Positions 20,390 through 29,529 of a stretch of DNA of 50,615 nt are shown piece by piece. This stretch comes from Bacteroides sp. GTDB lineage: Bacteria > Bacteroidota > Bacteroidia > Bacteroidales > Muribaculaceae. Where the stretch lies: NCBI GenBank assembly GCA_023666835.1, contig JAMPBJ010000001.1:881281-931895 (forward strand), written 5' to 3'. The first letter of the stretch is position 1, and the number at the start of each line of letters is the position of its first letter. Below the pieces are notes generated by a model. That model made no database searches. It worked only from the letters and a program-made list of their open reading frames with translations, and was not told the DNA's origin. A program made the translations under genes and the position numbers.

Positions 20390-21742
20390 ATGAATAGTCT
20401 TTCGCAATATCTCGAACTGTATCGTCTGAATCGTCAGGCCATAGATGCCGGCTCGGCGCCCGTGCTCAACCGACTTCGTCAGGAAGCCTTTGAGATGCTG
20501 GCAAATGCACGGCTGGCCGAACGTGGCGACGAAGATTTTGAGCGCACATCGCTCAACGATATGTTTGCCGCCGACTACGGTGTCAATGTCAATCGTGTCA
20601 ACTTCACTGCTGACCCGGCTGCTTCTTTTCGTTGCGATGTGCCCAACATGAGCACTTTGCTTGGTGTTGTGGTCAACGACGAGTTCCATCCGACCCGTAC
20701 CCTGCTCGGCTCTTTGCCCGAAGGGGTTAGATTCATGTCGTTGCGACGGGCGGCAGAGGAATTCCCCGAATTGGTGGGCAGCCAATATGCCACTCTGGCA
20801 CCATTGACCGATCCGGCTGTGGCCTTGAATACGATGCTTGTCCAGGACGGAGTGCTAATCCATGTAGCCAAAGGCGTGAAAGTGGACAAGCCGCTACAGT
20901 TGGTCAACATTTTCAATGCCCCCACATCGTTGCTTGCACCACGCCGTGTGCTTATCGTCATGGACGACAACAGCGAAGCGCGACTTCTTGTGTGTGATCA
21001 CACGCAGGATCTTGCCAATCCATATCTGGCGTCGGAAGTGGTCGAAGTCATTCTTGGCAGCAATGCACGCTTCGACTATTGCAATATCGAGGAGTCGTCG
21101 GCCAACACCTCACGCCACAGCCACATATATTGCCGCCAGCAGCAAGGATCGTCATTTACTGCCGGTTCCGTCACGCTCACATGCGGCACCACGCGCAATG
21201 ATTTCAGCATCGACCTGTGTGGACAAGATGCCGAGTGCCGCTTGTCGGGCATGGTAATAGGGTCTGACAGTCAGCATATCGACAACTCGGTAGTGCTTCG
21301 CCACCTTGTTCCTCATTGCCGCAGCAACCAGTTGTTTAAATATGTGCTCGACGGAAATTCAACAGGTGCTTTCGGAGGCCGCATCCTCGTGGCTCCTGAT
21401 GCACGCTTCACCGATGCCATGCAGACCGACCGCAACCTTCTGGCTTCTACCGGTGCAAGAATGCACAGCAAACCCCAGCTTGAAATCTACAACGATGATG
21501 TCAAGTGTTCGCACGGTGCCACTACAGGTCAGCTCGACGCTGAGGCTCTGTTCTATATGCGTACGCGTGGCATACCCGAAGCTGAGGCACGCACCATGCT
21601 CATGCAGGCATTCATGTCCGATGTCATCGACTCCATAGCTATGGAAGAGTTGCGCGACCGACTTCGCCATCTCGTTGAAAAACGTTTTAACGGTTCTGCC
21701 GCCGGATGTGCCGATTGCAGTGCCACATGTCCGAAATTATGA
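20390..21742 (+). CDS. sufD: Fe-S cluster assembly protein SufD
   Basis: SufD is the partner of SufB in the SufBCD scaffold, 450 residues. The N-terminal part is helical (SQYLELYRLNRQAIDAG). The C-terminal beta-helix carries the SufB/SufD family signatures ILVAPDARFTDAMQTDRNLLAST, IYNDDVKCSHGATTGQLD and FYMRTRGIPEAEARTMLMQAF. The C-terminus has an unusual cysteine cluster (CADCSATC in the last 11 residues). A TTG two codons upstream also opens the frame, but ATG at 20390 is preferred. It overlaps the sufS start by 4 bp (ATGA), which suggests translational coupling. Confidence 0.97.
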   Translation: MNSLSQYLELYRLNRQAIDAGSAPVLNRLRQEAFEMLANARLAERGDEDFERTSLNDMFAADYGVNVNRVNFTADPAASFRCDVPNMSTLLGVVVNDEFHPTRTLLGSLPEGVRFMSLRRAAEEFPELVGSQYATLAPLTDPAVALNTMLVQDGVLIHVAKGVKVDKPLQLVNIFNAPTSLLAPRRVLIVMDDNSEARLLVCDHTQDLANPYLASEVVEVILGSNARFDYCNIEESSANTSRHSHIYCRQQQGSSFTAGSVTLTCGTTRNDFSIDLCGQDAECRLSGMVIGSDSQHIDNSVVLRHLVPHCRSNQLFKYVLDGNSTGAFGGRILVAPDARFTDAMQTDRNLLASTGARMHSKPQLEIYNDDVKCSHGATTGQLDAEALFYMRTRGIPEAEARTMLMQAFMSDVIDSIAMEELRDRLRHLVEKRFNGSAAGCADCSATCPKL

Positions 21743-22956
21743 TCTACGACGTAGAAAAATATCGCGAAGCCTATCCGATCCTCAGCCGGGAGATCTACGG
21801 CCGGCCACTCGTCTATCTTGACAATGCCGCATCGACCCAAACCCCCCGTTGTGTCATCGATACGATCAATGACGGATACACGAAATACAAAGCCAATGTG
21901 CACCGCGGAGTCCATACGCTATCGCAGGAGGCCACGGCCCGCATGGAGAGAACCCGATCACGTGTAAAGGAATTCATCAACGCATCATCAGATTCGGAGA
22001 TCATCTTCACCCGTGGCACAACCGAGGCAATCAATCTCGTGGCCTCGAGCTACGGATCACTGCTTCGTAGTGGGGATGAGGTTGTGCTGTCGGTCATGGA
22101 GCATCATGCCAACATAGTGCCGTGGCAACTGCTTCGCGACCGAATAGGCATAGTGATCCGCGTAGTTCCCATGACGGCCGACGGTTCGCTCGATATGGAG
22201 GCTTATAAATCGATGCTCAATGAGCGCACCCGTGTTGTCGCAATTACCCATGTATCCAACGTGCTTGGCACTGTCAATCCAGTAGGTGAGATCATACGAC
22301 TTGCTCACGAAGCAGGAGCCGTTGCACTCATCGACGGTGCACAGGCCATTGCCCATATCGAAGTCGATGTGCAGGCACTTGATGCAGATTTCTACGTGTT
22401 TTCTTCCCACAAAATGTATGGTCCTACCGGTACAGGTGTTCTCTATGGCCGCAGGTCGTTGCTCGAAAAGATGCCGCCATATCAGGGAGGTGGTGAGATG
22501 ATAAGCCATGTCACTTTCGAACATACCACCTATGCCGAACTTCCCTTCAAGTTTGAGGCCGGAACACCTGACTATGTAGGTATTGCAGCCCTGCACAAAG
22601 CCATCGACTATCTGACAGCAATCGGTATACGCCGCACAGCCGACCATGAAGAAGACTTGATGCAATACACCACGGCGCAGATGCTCGAAATACCGGGCAT
22701 ACGTATCTTTGGCACTGCGCCCGGAAAGAGCGCCATCATATCCTTCCTGATAGGCAACGCTCATCATTACGACACAGGCATGCTTCTCGACAAGCTCGGG
22801 ATCGCTGTGCGTACGGGACATCACTGTGCCCAGCCTCTTATGCATGCACTCGGTGTGGAAGGGACTGTCAGAGCGGCGTTCGCACTCTACAATACCCGCG
22901 AAGAGTGCGATGCATTGATAGCGGCACTTCAACGCATAGCACCGATGTTGACGTGA
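21739..22956 (+). CDS. sufS: Cysteine desulfurase SufS
   Basis: This PLP enzyme takes sulfur from cysteine and hands it to the SufBCD scaffold. At 405 residues it is the normal size for group II desulfurases. Seen motifs are YLDNAASTQTP, HHANIVPWQ, ITHVSNVLGT and IDGAQA. The PLP lysine is in SSHKMYGPTG (Lys225), and the catalytic Cys363 is in RTGHHCAQPLM. I chose ATG 21739 for its ATGA overlap with the sufD stop. ATG at 21727 (four codons longer) is equally in frame. No sufE or sufU sulfur-relay gene is adjacent. Confidence 0.97.
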   Translation: MIYDVEKYREAYPILSREIYGRPLVYLDNAASTQTPRCVIDTINDGYTKYKANVHRGVHTLSQEATARMERTRSRVKEFINASSDSEIIFTRGTTEAINLVASSYGSLLRSGDEVVLSVMEHHANIVPWQLLRDRIGIVIRVVPMTADGSLDMEAYKSMLNERTRVVAITHVSNVLGTVNPVGEIIRLAHEAGAVALIDGAQAIAHIEVDVQALDADFYVFSSHKMYGPTGTGVLYGRRSLLEKMPPYQGGGEMISHVTFEHTTYAELPFKFEAGTPDYVGIAALHKAIDYLTAIGIRRTADHEEDLMQYTTAQMLEIPGIRIFGTAPGKSAIISFLIGNAHHYDTGMLLDKLGIAVRTGHHCAQPLMHALGVEGTVRAAFALYNTREECDALIAALQRIAPMLT

Positions 22957-23669
22957 TGGAACTTTCAAAAGAACAACGCATCCGCTACGCTCGCAACATC
23001 TCCGTTGCACCCATTGGTGCCGAAGGTCAACGGCGTTTGCTTGAGTCATCGGTGTTTGTGCTCGGAGCCGGTGCTCTGGGCTCAGTCGTGGCTTCTTATC
23101 TTGTCGGTGCAGGGGTGGGGCGAGTGATTATAGCCGACTATGACACCATCGACATATCCAATCTGCAGCGCCAGATTCAATACACGGAGGCCGATGCCGG
23201 ACGGTCGAAGGTGCTCACTCTTGCCGATCGACTGCGAGGACTGAATTCCGACGTAGATGTAGTGGCGATTGAAGAACTTGTCACCCCCGCTCGGGCTGAA
23301 GCGCTTTTTGCAGGAAATGATTTTATTATCGATGCGTCGGACAATCCCGACACCAAATATATGGTCGACCGCGTGTGTCATCGCCTCGGTTTGCCCTATT
23401 GCATCGCCGGAGTGCTTGCCATGCGCGGGCAGGTCATGACTCATGTACCCGGATCGACACGCTACAGCGATCTTTTCCCCGAAAGTGCCGGAAGTGGCTA
23501 CACCCCATGCCGTATAGGTGGAATTATAGGCCCCATGGCCGGTATGGCAGGAAGTATTCAGGCGCTTGAGGCTATCAAATATCTTACCGGAGCGGGGCAA
23601 TTGCTCACCGATCGGTTGCTGATAATCGACGGGGAGAATATGACATTCACCACGCTCCCCATCGGGTAG
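22956..23669 (+). CDS. ThiF/MoeB/HesA-family E1-like adenylating enzyme lacking the zinc-binding cysteines
   Basis: This 237-residue Rossmann-fold enzyme is of the family that adenylates the C-terminus of ubiquitin-like sulfur carriers (ThiS, MoaD). The nucleotide-binding VLGAGALGSVVASYLVGAGVG is at about 30-50, then the DISNLQRQIQY block, and the DASDNPDTKY loop with the key Asp. One cysteine remains in TPCRIGGIIG. The paired cysteines expected before LFPE (here RYSDLFPE) and in a final CPxCG tail are absent, because the protein ends at TFTTLPIG. The ATG shares its A with the sufS TGA, so it is coupled to sufS. A role in sulfur transfer is suggested by context only. No carrier-protein gene is adjacent. 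Confidence 0.85.
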   Translation: MELSKEQRIRYARNISVAPIGAEGQRRLLESSVFVLGAGALGSVVASYLVGAGVGRVIIADYDTIDISNLQRQIQYTEADAGRSKVLTLADRLRGLNSDVDVVAIEELVTPARAEALFAGNDFIIDASDNPDTKYMVDRVCHRLGLPYCIAGVLAMRGQVMTHVPGSTRYSDLFPESAGSGYTPCRIGGIIGPMAGMAGSIQALEAIKYLTGAGQLLTDRLLIIDGENMTFTTLPIG

Positions 23670-24332
23670 TTACTGATAAAGAGTCCAACGGAAGTTGCGT
23701 GCACTGCACCATCGGCTGAAGATGCTTTGGGCAAGCGTCACAACCTCAGCGGCATCAATATTGCTGTCGAAGAGGTGGATGGTCATGAGCAGACGTCGTG
23801 TGTCGAGCGAGATTTTGGTGCGCTCGTTGTCCGACGTCGGAGTGCCTATTCCGCCGAAAGAGTCGCGGAAAACCGGCAGCCCGGCTATGTTCAGCGGCCC
23901 GCGACCGATGCCTTCGTATGGTTCACCCTCCCGACCTATGCCGAGTGTCAGATGATCGCCGACCACTTTGTCGGCATCGAAACACCCTACCGAACACCCG
24001 GCCTTGAGCGACAATTCGTTGCCGGCATCTACCACTGCATTCACGTTGTACAATCCAAGTCCACGCACTATGCGACGCATCATTTGTTCTTGCGAGGGCC
24101 GGTAGCGGTTGGGATCTTTGCCACAAGCCTTGTATGCTCTACGGGTTGCGGCTATTGACGGTATTGTGTTGATTTGCTCTATTTTATAGGCGGAAGCTAT
24201 TTCTGAGGCCAGATTGTCCATGGCCGATTTCTGATCGTCTGGTGTCGGAGAGTTGACCACATCGGTCTCAATTATGAGCGCGCGATAGCCATCGACAACT
24301 TCGCTGAAAATTTGATCTATGGTGAGTGTCAT
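23670..24332 (-). CDS. B3/B4 (PheT editing-like) domain protein
   Basis: This is a 220-residue stand-alone B3/B4-type domain, the fold found in the editing region of phenylalanyl-tRNA synthetase beta chains. Typical segments are ACGKDPNRYRPSQEQMMRRI, NAVVDAGNELSLKAGCSVGCFD and LPVFRDSFGGIGTPTSDNERTKI. Relatives are presumed to clear mis-charged tRNA or bind amino acid-like ligands, but no activity is established. The longer open frame includes the promoter, and ATG at 24332 begins MTLTIDQIF. Its stop codon abuts that of the E1-like gene with no bases between. Confidence 0.85.
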   Translation of the reverse strand: MTLTIDQIFSEVVDGYRALIIETDVVNSPTPDDQKSAMDNLASEIASAYKIEQINTIPSIAATRRAYKACGKDPNRYRPSQEQMMRRIVRGLGLYNVNAVVDAGNELSLKAGCSVGCFDADKVVGDHLTLGIGREGEPYEGIGRGPLNIAGLPVFRDSFGGIGTPTSDNERTKISLDTRRLLMTIHLFDSNIDAAEVVTLAQSIFSRWCSARNFRWTLYQ

Positions 24333-24352
24333 TGTTTCTTTGCTGTTTATCG

Positions 24353-24360
24353 CAAAATTA
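24353..24360 (-). promoter_or_regulatory. Promoter -7 element of the B3/B4 gene
   Basis: The minus strand reads TAATTTTG (TAnnTTTG), 21 bp before the ATG. The divergent region to the oxidoreductase gene also has TAACTTCG on the plus strand (24408-24415), one base from consensus. Confidence 0.6.
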
Positions 24361-24499
24361 GTGAAAAATATTGAGCCGACTATGCTGAGGTTTAACGATT
24401 TTTTCGTAACTTCGCGGTGCGGATTGTGTGTCTCTGTCAAGGAGCTCCACAGTCGGCATGGAATCGAATAATTATTTTCCACAAATAGATTACAAACAA

Positions 24500-27400
24500 A
24501 TGAGTAAAGAAAAAAAATTCTTGACTTGCGATGGTAATCAAGCCGCTGCACATATTTCATATATGTTCTCGGAAGTTGCTGCCATCTATCCTATCACGCC
24601 CTCGTCGACAATGGCTGAATATGTCGATGAATGGGCTGCTGCCGGACGTAAAAACATTTTTGGTGAAACTGTTCTTGTGCAGGAAATGCAATCTGAAGGC
24701 GGTGCCGCAGGTGCCGTTCACGGATCGCTTCAGGCCGGTGCTTTGACCACCACATACACAGCTTCGCAGGGTCTTCTGCTGATGATCCCCAACATGTATA
24801 AGATTGCGGGCGAATTGCTCCCGTGTGTGTTCCATGTATCGGCCCGTACGATTGCCTCTCATGCTCTGAGCATCTTCGGCGACCACCAGGACGTGATGTC
24901 GGTTCGTCAGACCGGTTTTGCAATGCTCGCTGAAGGCTCCGTGCAGGAAGTGATGGATCTCGCCGGTGTTGCACACCTTTCAACCATCAAGAGCCGCGTG
25001 CCCTTCGTCAACTTCTTCGACGGATTCCGCACATCGCACGAAATTCAGAAAATCGAAGTAGTGGATCAGGAAGATCTCGCTCCGCTTCTCGACATGGAGG
25101 CTCTTGCTGAATTCCGCAACCGCGCCCTCACTCCCGAAGCTCCCGTGGCTCGTGGTATGGCTGAAAACGGCGACGTCTTCTTCCAGCACCGCGAATCATG
25201 CAACAAATACTACGATGCCGTTCCTGAAATCGTTGAGGACTACATGGGCAAGATTTCGGCCATCACCGGTCGCGAATACCACCTCTTCAACTACTATGGC
25301 GATCCGAATGCAGAGCGCATCATCATCGCCATGGGCTCAGTGACCCAGGCCGCTCAGGAGGCCATCGATCACCTGATGGCACAGGGCGAAAAGGTCGGCA
25401 TGGTGTCGGTTCACCTCTATCGTCCGTTCTCGGCCAAACATTTCCTCAAAGCCGTGCCTGCATCGGTTAAGCGCATCGCTGTTCTGGACCGCACCAAAGA
25501 GCCCGGTGCCAACGGCGAACCCCTCTATCTCGACGTGGCAGAATGCTTCTACGGTCAGGAAAACGCTCCCGAAATCGTATCGGGACGCTACGGTCTGGCT
25601 TCAAAGGACACCACTCCCGCCCAAATCATCTCGGTGTTCGACAACCTCAAACTTCCCGAACCCAAAACCGGCTTCACCGTGGGTATCGTCGACGACGTCA
25701 CCTTCAAGTCGCTTCCTCCGGTGGATGAAATCGCTCTCTCGGGTGAAAGCACCTACGAAGCCAAATTCTACGGCCTCGGTGCCGACGGTACGGTGGGCGC
25801 CAACAAGAACTCCGTGAAGATCATCGGCGACAACACAAAAAAATATTGCCAGGCCTACTTTGCCTACGACTCGAAGAAATCGGGCGGCTTCACCTGCTCG
25901 CACCTCCGTTTCGGCGACGATCCCATCCGCTCGACCTACCTGGTGACCACCCCCAACTTCGTGGCTTGCCACGTACAGGCTTACCTGCACATGTACGACG
26001 TGACCCGCGGCCTGCGCGACGGCGGCACTTTCCTTCTCAACACCATCTGGGAAGGCGAAGAACTCGCAAAGAATCTTCCCAACAAGATTAAGAAATATTT
26101 TGCCGACCACAATATCACAGTCTACTACATCAACGCCACCAAGATTGCTCAGGAAATCGGCCTTGGCAACCGCACCAACACCATTCTCCAGAGCGCATTC
26201 TTCCGCATCACTGAAGTGATCCCCGTTGACCTCGCCATCGAGCAGATGAAGAAATTCATTGTTAAGTCTTACGGCAAGAAAGGCAACGATGTGGTTGAAA
26301 AGAACTATCAGGCCGTTGATCGCGGTGGCGAATACAAACAGCTCACCGTCGACAAAACTTGGAGCAATCTTCCCGCCGACGAAAATGCCGAAAACAACGA
26401 TCCGGCATTCATCAACGATGTGGTTCGCCCCATCAATGGCCAGGTTGGCGACGACCTGAAGGTATCGGCTTTCGTGGGTCGCGAAGACGGCACCTGGGAA
26501 CAGGGCACCGCCGCTTACGAAAAACGTGGTGTGGCTGCTTTCGTTCCGCAGTGGTTGCCTGAAAACTGTATCCAGTGCAACAAGTGTGCCTACGTTTGCC
26601 CCCACGCTGCCATTCGTCCGTTTGTTCTCGACGCCAACGAGATGTCGTGCGCTCCCATGGGCGAGGACCAGACCATTGCAGCCATCGGCAAGACATTCGC
26701 CGGCATGCGCTTCGTGCAGGCTGTCGACGTGCTCGACTGTCTCGGCTGCAGCAACTGTGTCGACGTTTGTCCCGGCAAGAAGGGCGTGAAGGCTCTCGAA
26801 ATGAAACCGCTCGAAACCCAGCTCGACAAGCAGGCCGAATGGGACTACTGCGTGGCCGACGTGGCTTCGAAGCAGGATCTGGTCGACATCAAGCAGAATG
26901 TCAAGAACAGCCAGTTTGCCACTCCACTCTTCGAATTCTCCGGCGCATGCTCCGGTTGCGGTGAAACTCCTTATGTGAAACTGATCACGCAGCTCTTCGG
27001 CGACCACGAAATGGTAGCCAACGCCACCGGTTGCTCTTCGATCTACTCAGGTTCTGTTCCCTCGACACCCTATACCACCAACGCCAAGGGCCACGGTCCG
27101 GCATGGGCCAACTCACTGTTTGAGGACTTTGCTGAATTCGGTCTCGGTATGACTATTGCCGGAGAAAAACTCCGCGCACGTCTAGCCGACTGCATGACCA
27201 AAGCCACCACTTGCCCCTCTTGCAGCGATGAAATCAAGGCTCTCGCACAGCAGTGGCTCGACAACCGCAACGATGCAGCCATCACTCGCGAAGTGGCTGA
27301 AAAGATCGTTCCGCTCTGCGAAGCATGCGGTTGCGACGTGTGCAAGTCGATCCTCACACTCAAGGGCTATATCGCCAAGCGTTCGCAGTGGATCATCGCC

Positions 27401-28069
27401 GGCGACGGTGCTGCCTACGATATCGGCTTCGGTGGTCTTGACCACGTGCTCGCTTCGGGCAAAAACCTCAATGTGCTCGTTGTCGACACTGAAGTATACT
27501 CCAATACCGGCGGTCAGGCTTCGAAGGCCACTCCGCTCGGCGCCATCGCCAAATTTGCCGCATCGGGCAAGCGTATCCGCAAGAAAGACCTCGGTCTGAT
27601 CGCTTCGACCTATGGCTACGTATACTGTGCACAGGTTGCCATGGGCGCTGACCAGGCTCAGACTCTCAAGGCCATCCGCGAAGCCGAGGCCTACGACGGT
27701 CCGTCGATCATCATCGCCTACGCACCCTGTATCAACCACGGCATCCGCTCCGGTATGGGTAAATCGCAGGCTGAAGAAGCCAAGGCTGTTGAATGTGGCT
27801 ACTGGCACCTATGGCGCTACAATCCCGCTCTCGAAGAAGAAGGCAAGAATCCGTTCTCGCTCGACAGCAAAGCCCCGGATTGGGATAAGTTTGAAGACTT
27901 CCTCAAGGGTGAAGTGCGCTACGCTTCAGTAGTGAAACAGTATCCTGAAGAAGCTGCCGAACTCTTCGCCGCTGCCAAAGCCAACGCCCAGTGGCGCTAC
28001 AACAACTATCGCCGCCTTGCCCAGCAGCAATGGGGCGTGGATCCTGAAGTAGGCCATCTGCCCGAATAA
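24500..28069 (+). CDS. nifJ: Pyruvate:ferredoxin (flavodoxin) oxidoreductase
   Basis: This single-chain 1189-residue enzyme converts pyruvate and CoA to acetyl-CoA, CO2 and reduced ferredoxin, central to anaerobic catabolism. Domains follow the standard order: an N-terminal pyrimidine-binding domain (SEVAAIYPITPSSTMAEYVDEWA), domain II, the gamma-type domain (about 430-620), and the ferredoxin-like domain with two 4Fe-4S motifs CIQCNKCAYVCP (about 691) and CLGCSNCVDVCP (about 748). A third cluster site is at SGACSGCGETPYVK (about 816). The TPP motif starts GDGAAYDIGFGG (about 969) and continues to YSNTGGQASKATP. The longer frame upstream of MSKEKKF is leader. It is the likely major user of the neighbouring SUF products. 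Codon use is strongly biased, suggesting high expression. Confidence 0.98.
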   Translation: MSKEKKFLTCDGNQAAAHISYMFSEVAAIYPITPSSTMAEYVDEWAAAGRKNIFGETVLVQEMQSEGGAAGAVHGSLQAGALTTTYTASQGLLLMIPNMYKIAGELLPCVFHVSARTIASHALSIFGDHQDVMSVRQTGFAMLAEGSVQEVMDLAGVAHLSTIKSRVPFVNFFDGFRTSHEIQKIEVVDQEDLAPLLDMEALAEFRNRALTPEAPVARGMAENGDVFFQHRESCNKYYDAVPEIVEDYMGKISAITGREYHLFNYYGDPNAERIIIAMGSVTQAAQEAIDHLMAQGEKVGMVSVHLYRPFSAKHFLKAVPASVKRIAVLDRTKEPGANGEPLYLDVAECFYGQENAPEIVSGRYGLASKDTTPAQIISVFDNLKLPEPKTGFTVGIVDDVTFKSLPPVDEIALSGESTYEAKFYGLGADGTVGANKNSVKIIGDNTKKYCQAYFAYDSKKSGGFTCSHLRFGDDPIRSTYLVTTPNFVACHVQAYLHMYDVTRGLRDGGTFLLNTIWEGEELAKNLPNKIKKYFADHNITVYYINATKIAQEIGLGNRTNTILQSAFFRITEVIPVDLAIEQMKKFIVKSYGKKGNDVVEKNYQAVDRGGEYKQLTVDKTWSNLPADENAENNDPAFINDVVRPINGQVGDDLKVSAFVGREDGTWEQGTAAYEKRGVAAFVPQWLPENCIQCNKCAYVCPHAAIRPFVLDANEMSCAPMGEDQTIAAIGKTFAGMRFVQAVDVLDCLGCSNCVDVCPGKKGVKALEMKPLETQLDKQAEWDYCVADVASKQDLVDIKQNVKNSQFATPLFEFSGACSGCGETPYVKLITQLFGDHEMVANATGCSSIYSGSVPSTPYTTNAKGHGPAWANSLFEDFAEFGLGMTIAGEKLRARLADCMTKATTCPSCSDEIKALAQQWLDNRNDAAITREVAEKIVPLCEACGCDVCKSILTLKGYIAKRSQWIIAGDGAAYDIGFGGLDHVLASGKNLNVLVVDTEVYSNTGGQASKATPLGAIAKFAASGKRIRKKDLGLIASTYGYVYCAQVAMGADQAQTLKAIREAEAYDGPSIIIAYAPCINHGIRSGMGKSQAEEAKAVECGYWHLWRYNPALEEEGKNPFSLDSKAPDWDKFEDFLKGEVRYASVVKQYPEEAAELFAAAKANAQWRYNNYRRLAQQQWGVDPEVGHLPE

Positions 28070-28093
28070 TCAATTGATCCATAGATACTGAAT

Positions 28094-28130
28094 CAGAGGC
28101 TGCGGCAATTGTCGCAGCCTCTGTTTTTTG
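28094..28130 (+). terminator. Intrinsic terminator of the oxidoreductase gene
   Basis: CAGAGGCTGCG (28094-28104) pairs with CGCAGCCTCTG (28113-28123), followed by TTTTTTG. It is a strong GC-rich stem directly after the stop codon. Confidence 0.9.
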
Positions 28131-28150
28131 CACATTGATTTATTTATTGC

Positions 28151-28158
28151 TAATTTTG
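28151..28158 (+). promoter_or_regulatory. Promoter -7 element of the dGTPase-like gene
   Basis: TAATTTTG lies 18 bp before the ATG at 28177, just past the preceding terminator. The ORF that reaches further upstream through this element is not coding. Confidence 0.65.
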
Positions 28159-28176
28159 CTGAAAATAGTTCAACCC

Positions 28177-29529
28177 ATGGCAAACGAACGTATGGAATGG
28201 TCGCGTCTGATTTGCGACACACGCTTTGGTCTCGAAGAGTATCATGATGACAAGCGCGAGGTGCGCAGCGATTTTTTGCGCGACTACGACCGTCTTGTGT
28301 TTTCGTCGCCTTTCCGAAGGCTGCAGAACAAGACTCAGGTGTTTCCGCTTCCGGGCAGCGTCTTTGTGCACAACCGTCTGACCCACTCTTTGGAAGTGGC
28401 ATGCGTGGGCCGTTCGCTTGCCACTGAAGTTGGACTTCGGCTTAAGGTCAAATATGCCGGTCAGACATGGCTTTCGGCACTCGACAATATCGGTGAAATA
28501 GTGTCGGCGGCATGTCTTGCCCACGATCTGGGCAACCCTCCGTTTGGTCATTCGGGTGAAAAGGCCATTGCCACTTTCTTCAGCGAGGGTGCAGGACGTG
28601 AGCTCAAGGAACTGCTGACACCGCAGCAATGGTCGGATCTTACGTGCTTCGACGGCAATGCCAATGCCTTTCGGCTTCTTACCCATCGTTTCAACGGACG
28701 TCGTCCCGGTGGATTTGCCATGACCTATTCGATGCTTGCATCGATCGTGAAGTATCCCTATGCGTCAACATTGGCCGGCGATAAGAACAAATTCGGTTTT
28801 TTTGAATCGGAGGAAGCCGACTTTGTCAAGGTGGCCGATACGCTGGGAATGATCCGTCGCGACGATCCGCAGCAGCGCGTCAGCTATGCCCGACATCCAC
28901 TGGTCTATCTGGTCGAGGCGGCCGATGATATATGCTACGAGGTGATGGACATTGAAGATGCCCATAAACTTGGTTGGCTACCGACAAATCAGGTGATCGA
29001 TCTGCTTTTGAGTTTTTTTGCGCCCGAACGCATTGCCCACATGCGCGAGGTGATGAGCCATGTTGAGGATCCAAACGAAAAAATAGTCTATCTTCGTTCG
29101 GCTGTGATCGGATGCCTGGTGCGCGAGTGTGCCGAGGCATTTTTCCGCAACGAGGACGCCATACTTCGCGGCGAATTCAAGGGCACGCTCCTCGATCATA
29201 TCAGCCCACTCGAGCGTGAGGCTTATGCGAGATGCAACGATCTGTCGTGGAACAAGATCTATCGCGCCGGCGACGTTGTCGACATCGATCTTGCAGGTAC
29301 ACGGATCATCACCTTCCTGCTCGAAAAACTTGTGGAGGCCGTGCGCCGTCCACATTTCAATTATTCGCAGTTGCTGCTCTCGAAGGTGCCGCAGCAATAT
29401 GAGGTCGATGCCCCGACGCTCTACGGCAAAATTCAGGCCGTGGTCGACCACGTCAGCGGCATGACCGATGTCTATGCTCTCGACTTGTATCGCAAGCTCA
29501 ATGGCATGAGCCTAAAGATCAACAACTGA
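28177..29529 (+). CDS. dgt: Deoxyguanosinetriphosphate triphosphohydrolase-like HD protein
   Basis: This 450-residue HD-domain enzyme probably cleaves dGTP (or other dNTPs) to deoxynucleoside and triphosphate, tuning dNTP pools. The metal-binding residues are visible in RLTHSLEVACVG and AACLAHDLGNPPFGHSGEKAI, and YLVEAADDICYEVMDIEDA supplies the downstream Asp. Arg/Gln-rich FSSPFRRLQNKTQVFPLP at residues 40-57 is the usual N-terminal signature. The length agrees with the type-2 dGTPase group. Its 3' end overlaps the convergent small gene by 11 bp. Confidence 0.93.
   Translation: MANERMEWSRLICDTRFGLEEYHDDKREVRSDFLRDYDRLVFSSPFRRLQNKTQVFPLPGSVFVHNRLTHSLEVACVGRSLATEVGLRLKVKYAGQTWLSALDNIGEIVSAACLAHDLGNPPFGHSGEKAIATFFSEGAGRELKELLTPQQWSDLTCFDGNANAFRLLTHRFNGRRPGGFAMTYSMLASIVKYPYASTLAGDKNKFGFFESEEADFVKVADTLGMIRRDDPQQRVSYARHPLVYLVEAADDICYEVMDIEDAHKLGWLPTNQVIDLLLSFFAPERIAHMREVMSHVEDPNEKIVYLRSAVIGCLVRECAEAFFRNEDAILRGEFKGTLLDHISPLEREAYARCNDLSWNKIYRAGDVVDIDLAGTRIITFLLEKLVEAVRRPHFNYSQLLLSKVPQQYEVDAPTLYGKIQAVVDHVSGMTDVYALDLYRKLNGMSLKINN

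Noticed and set aside
25601-27007. 468-codon minus-strand frame within the pyruvate oxidoreductase gene
   Set aside because: It is antisense to a complete, highly biased 1189-codon gene and is a composition artefact.
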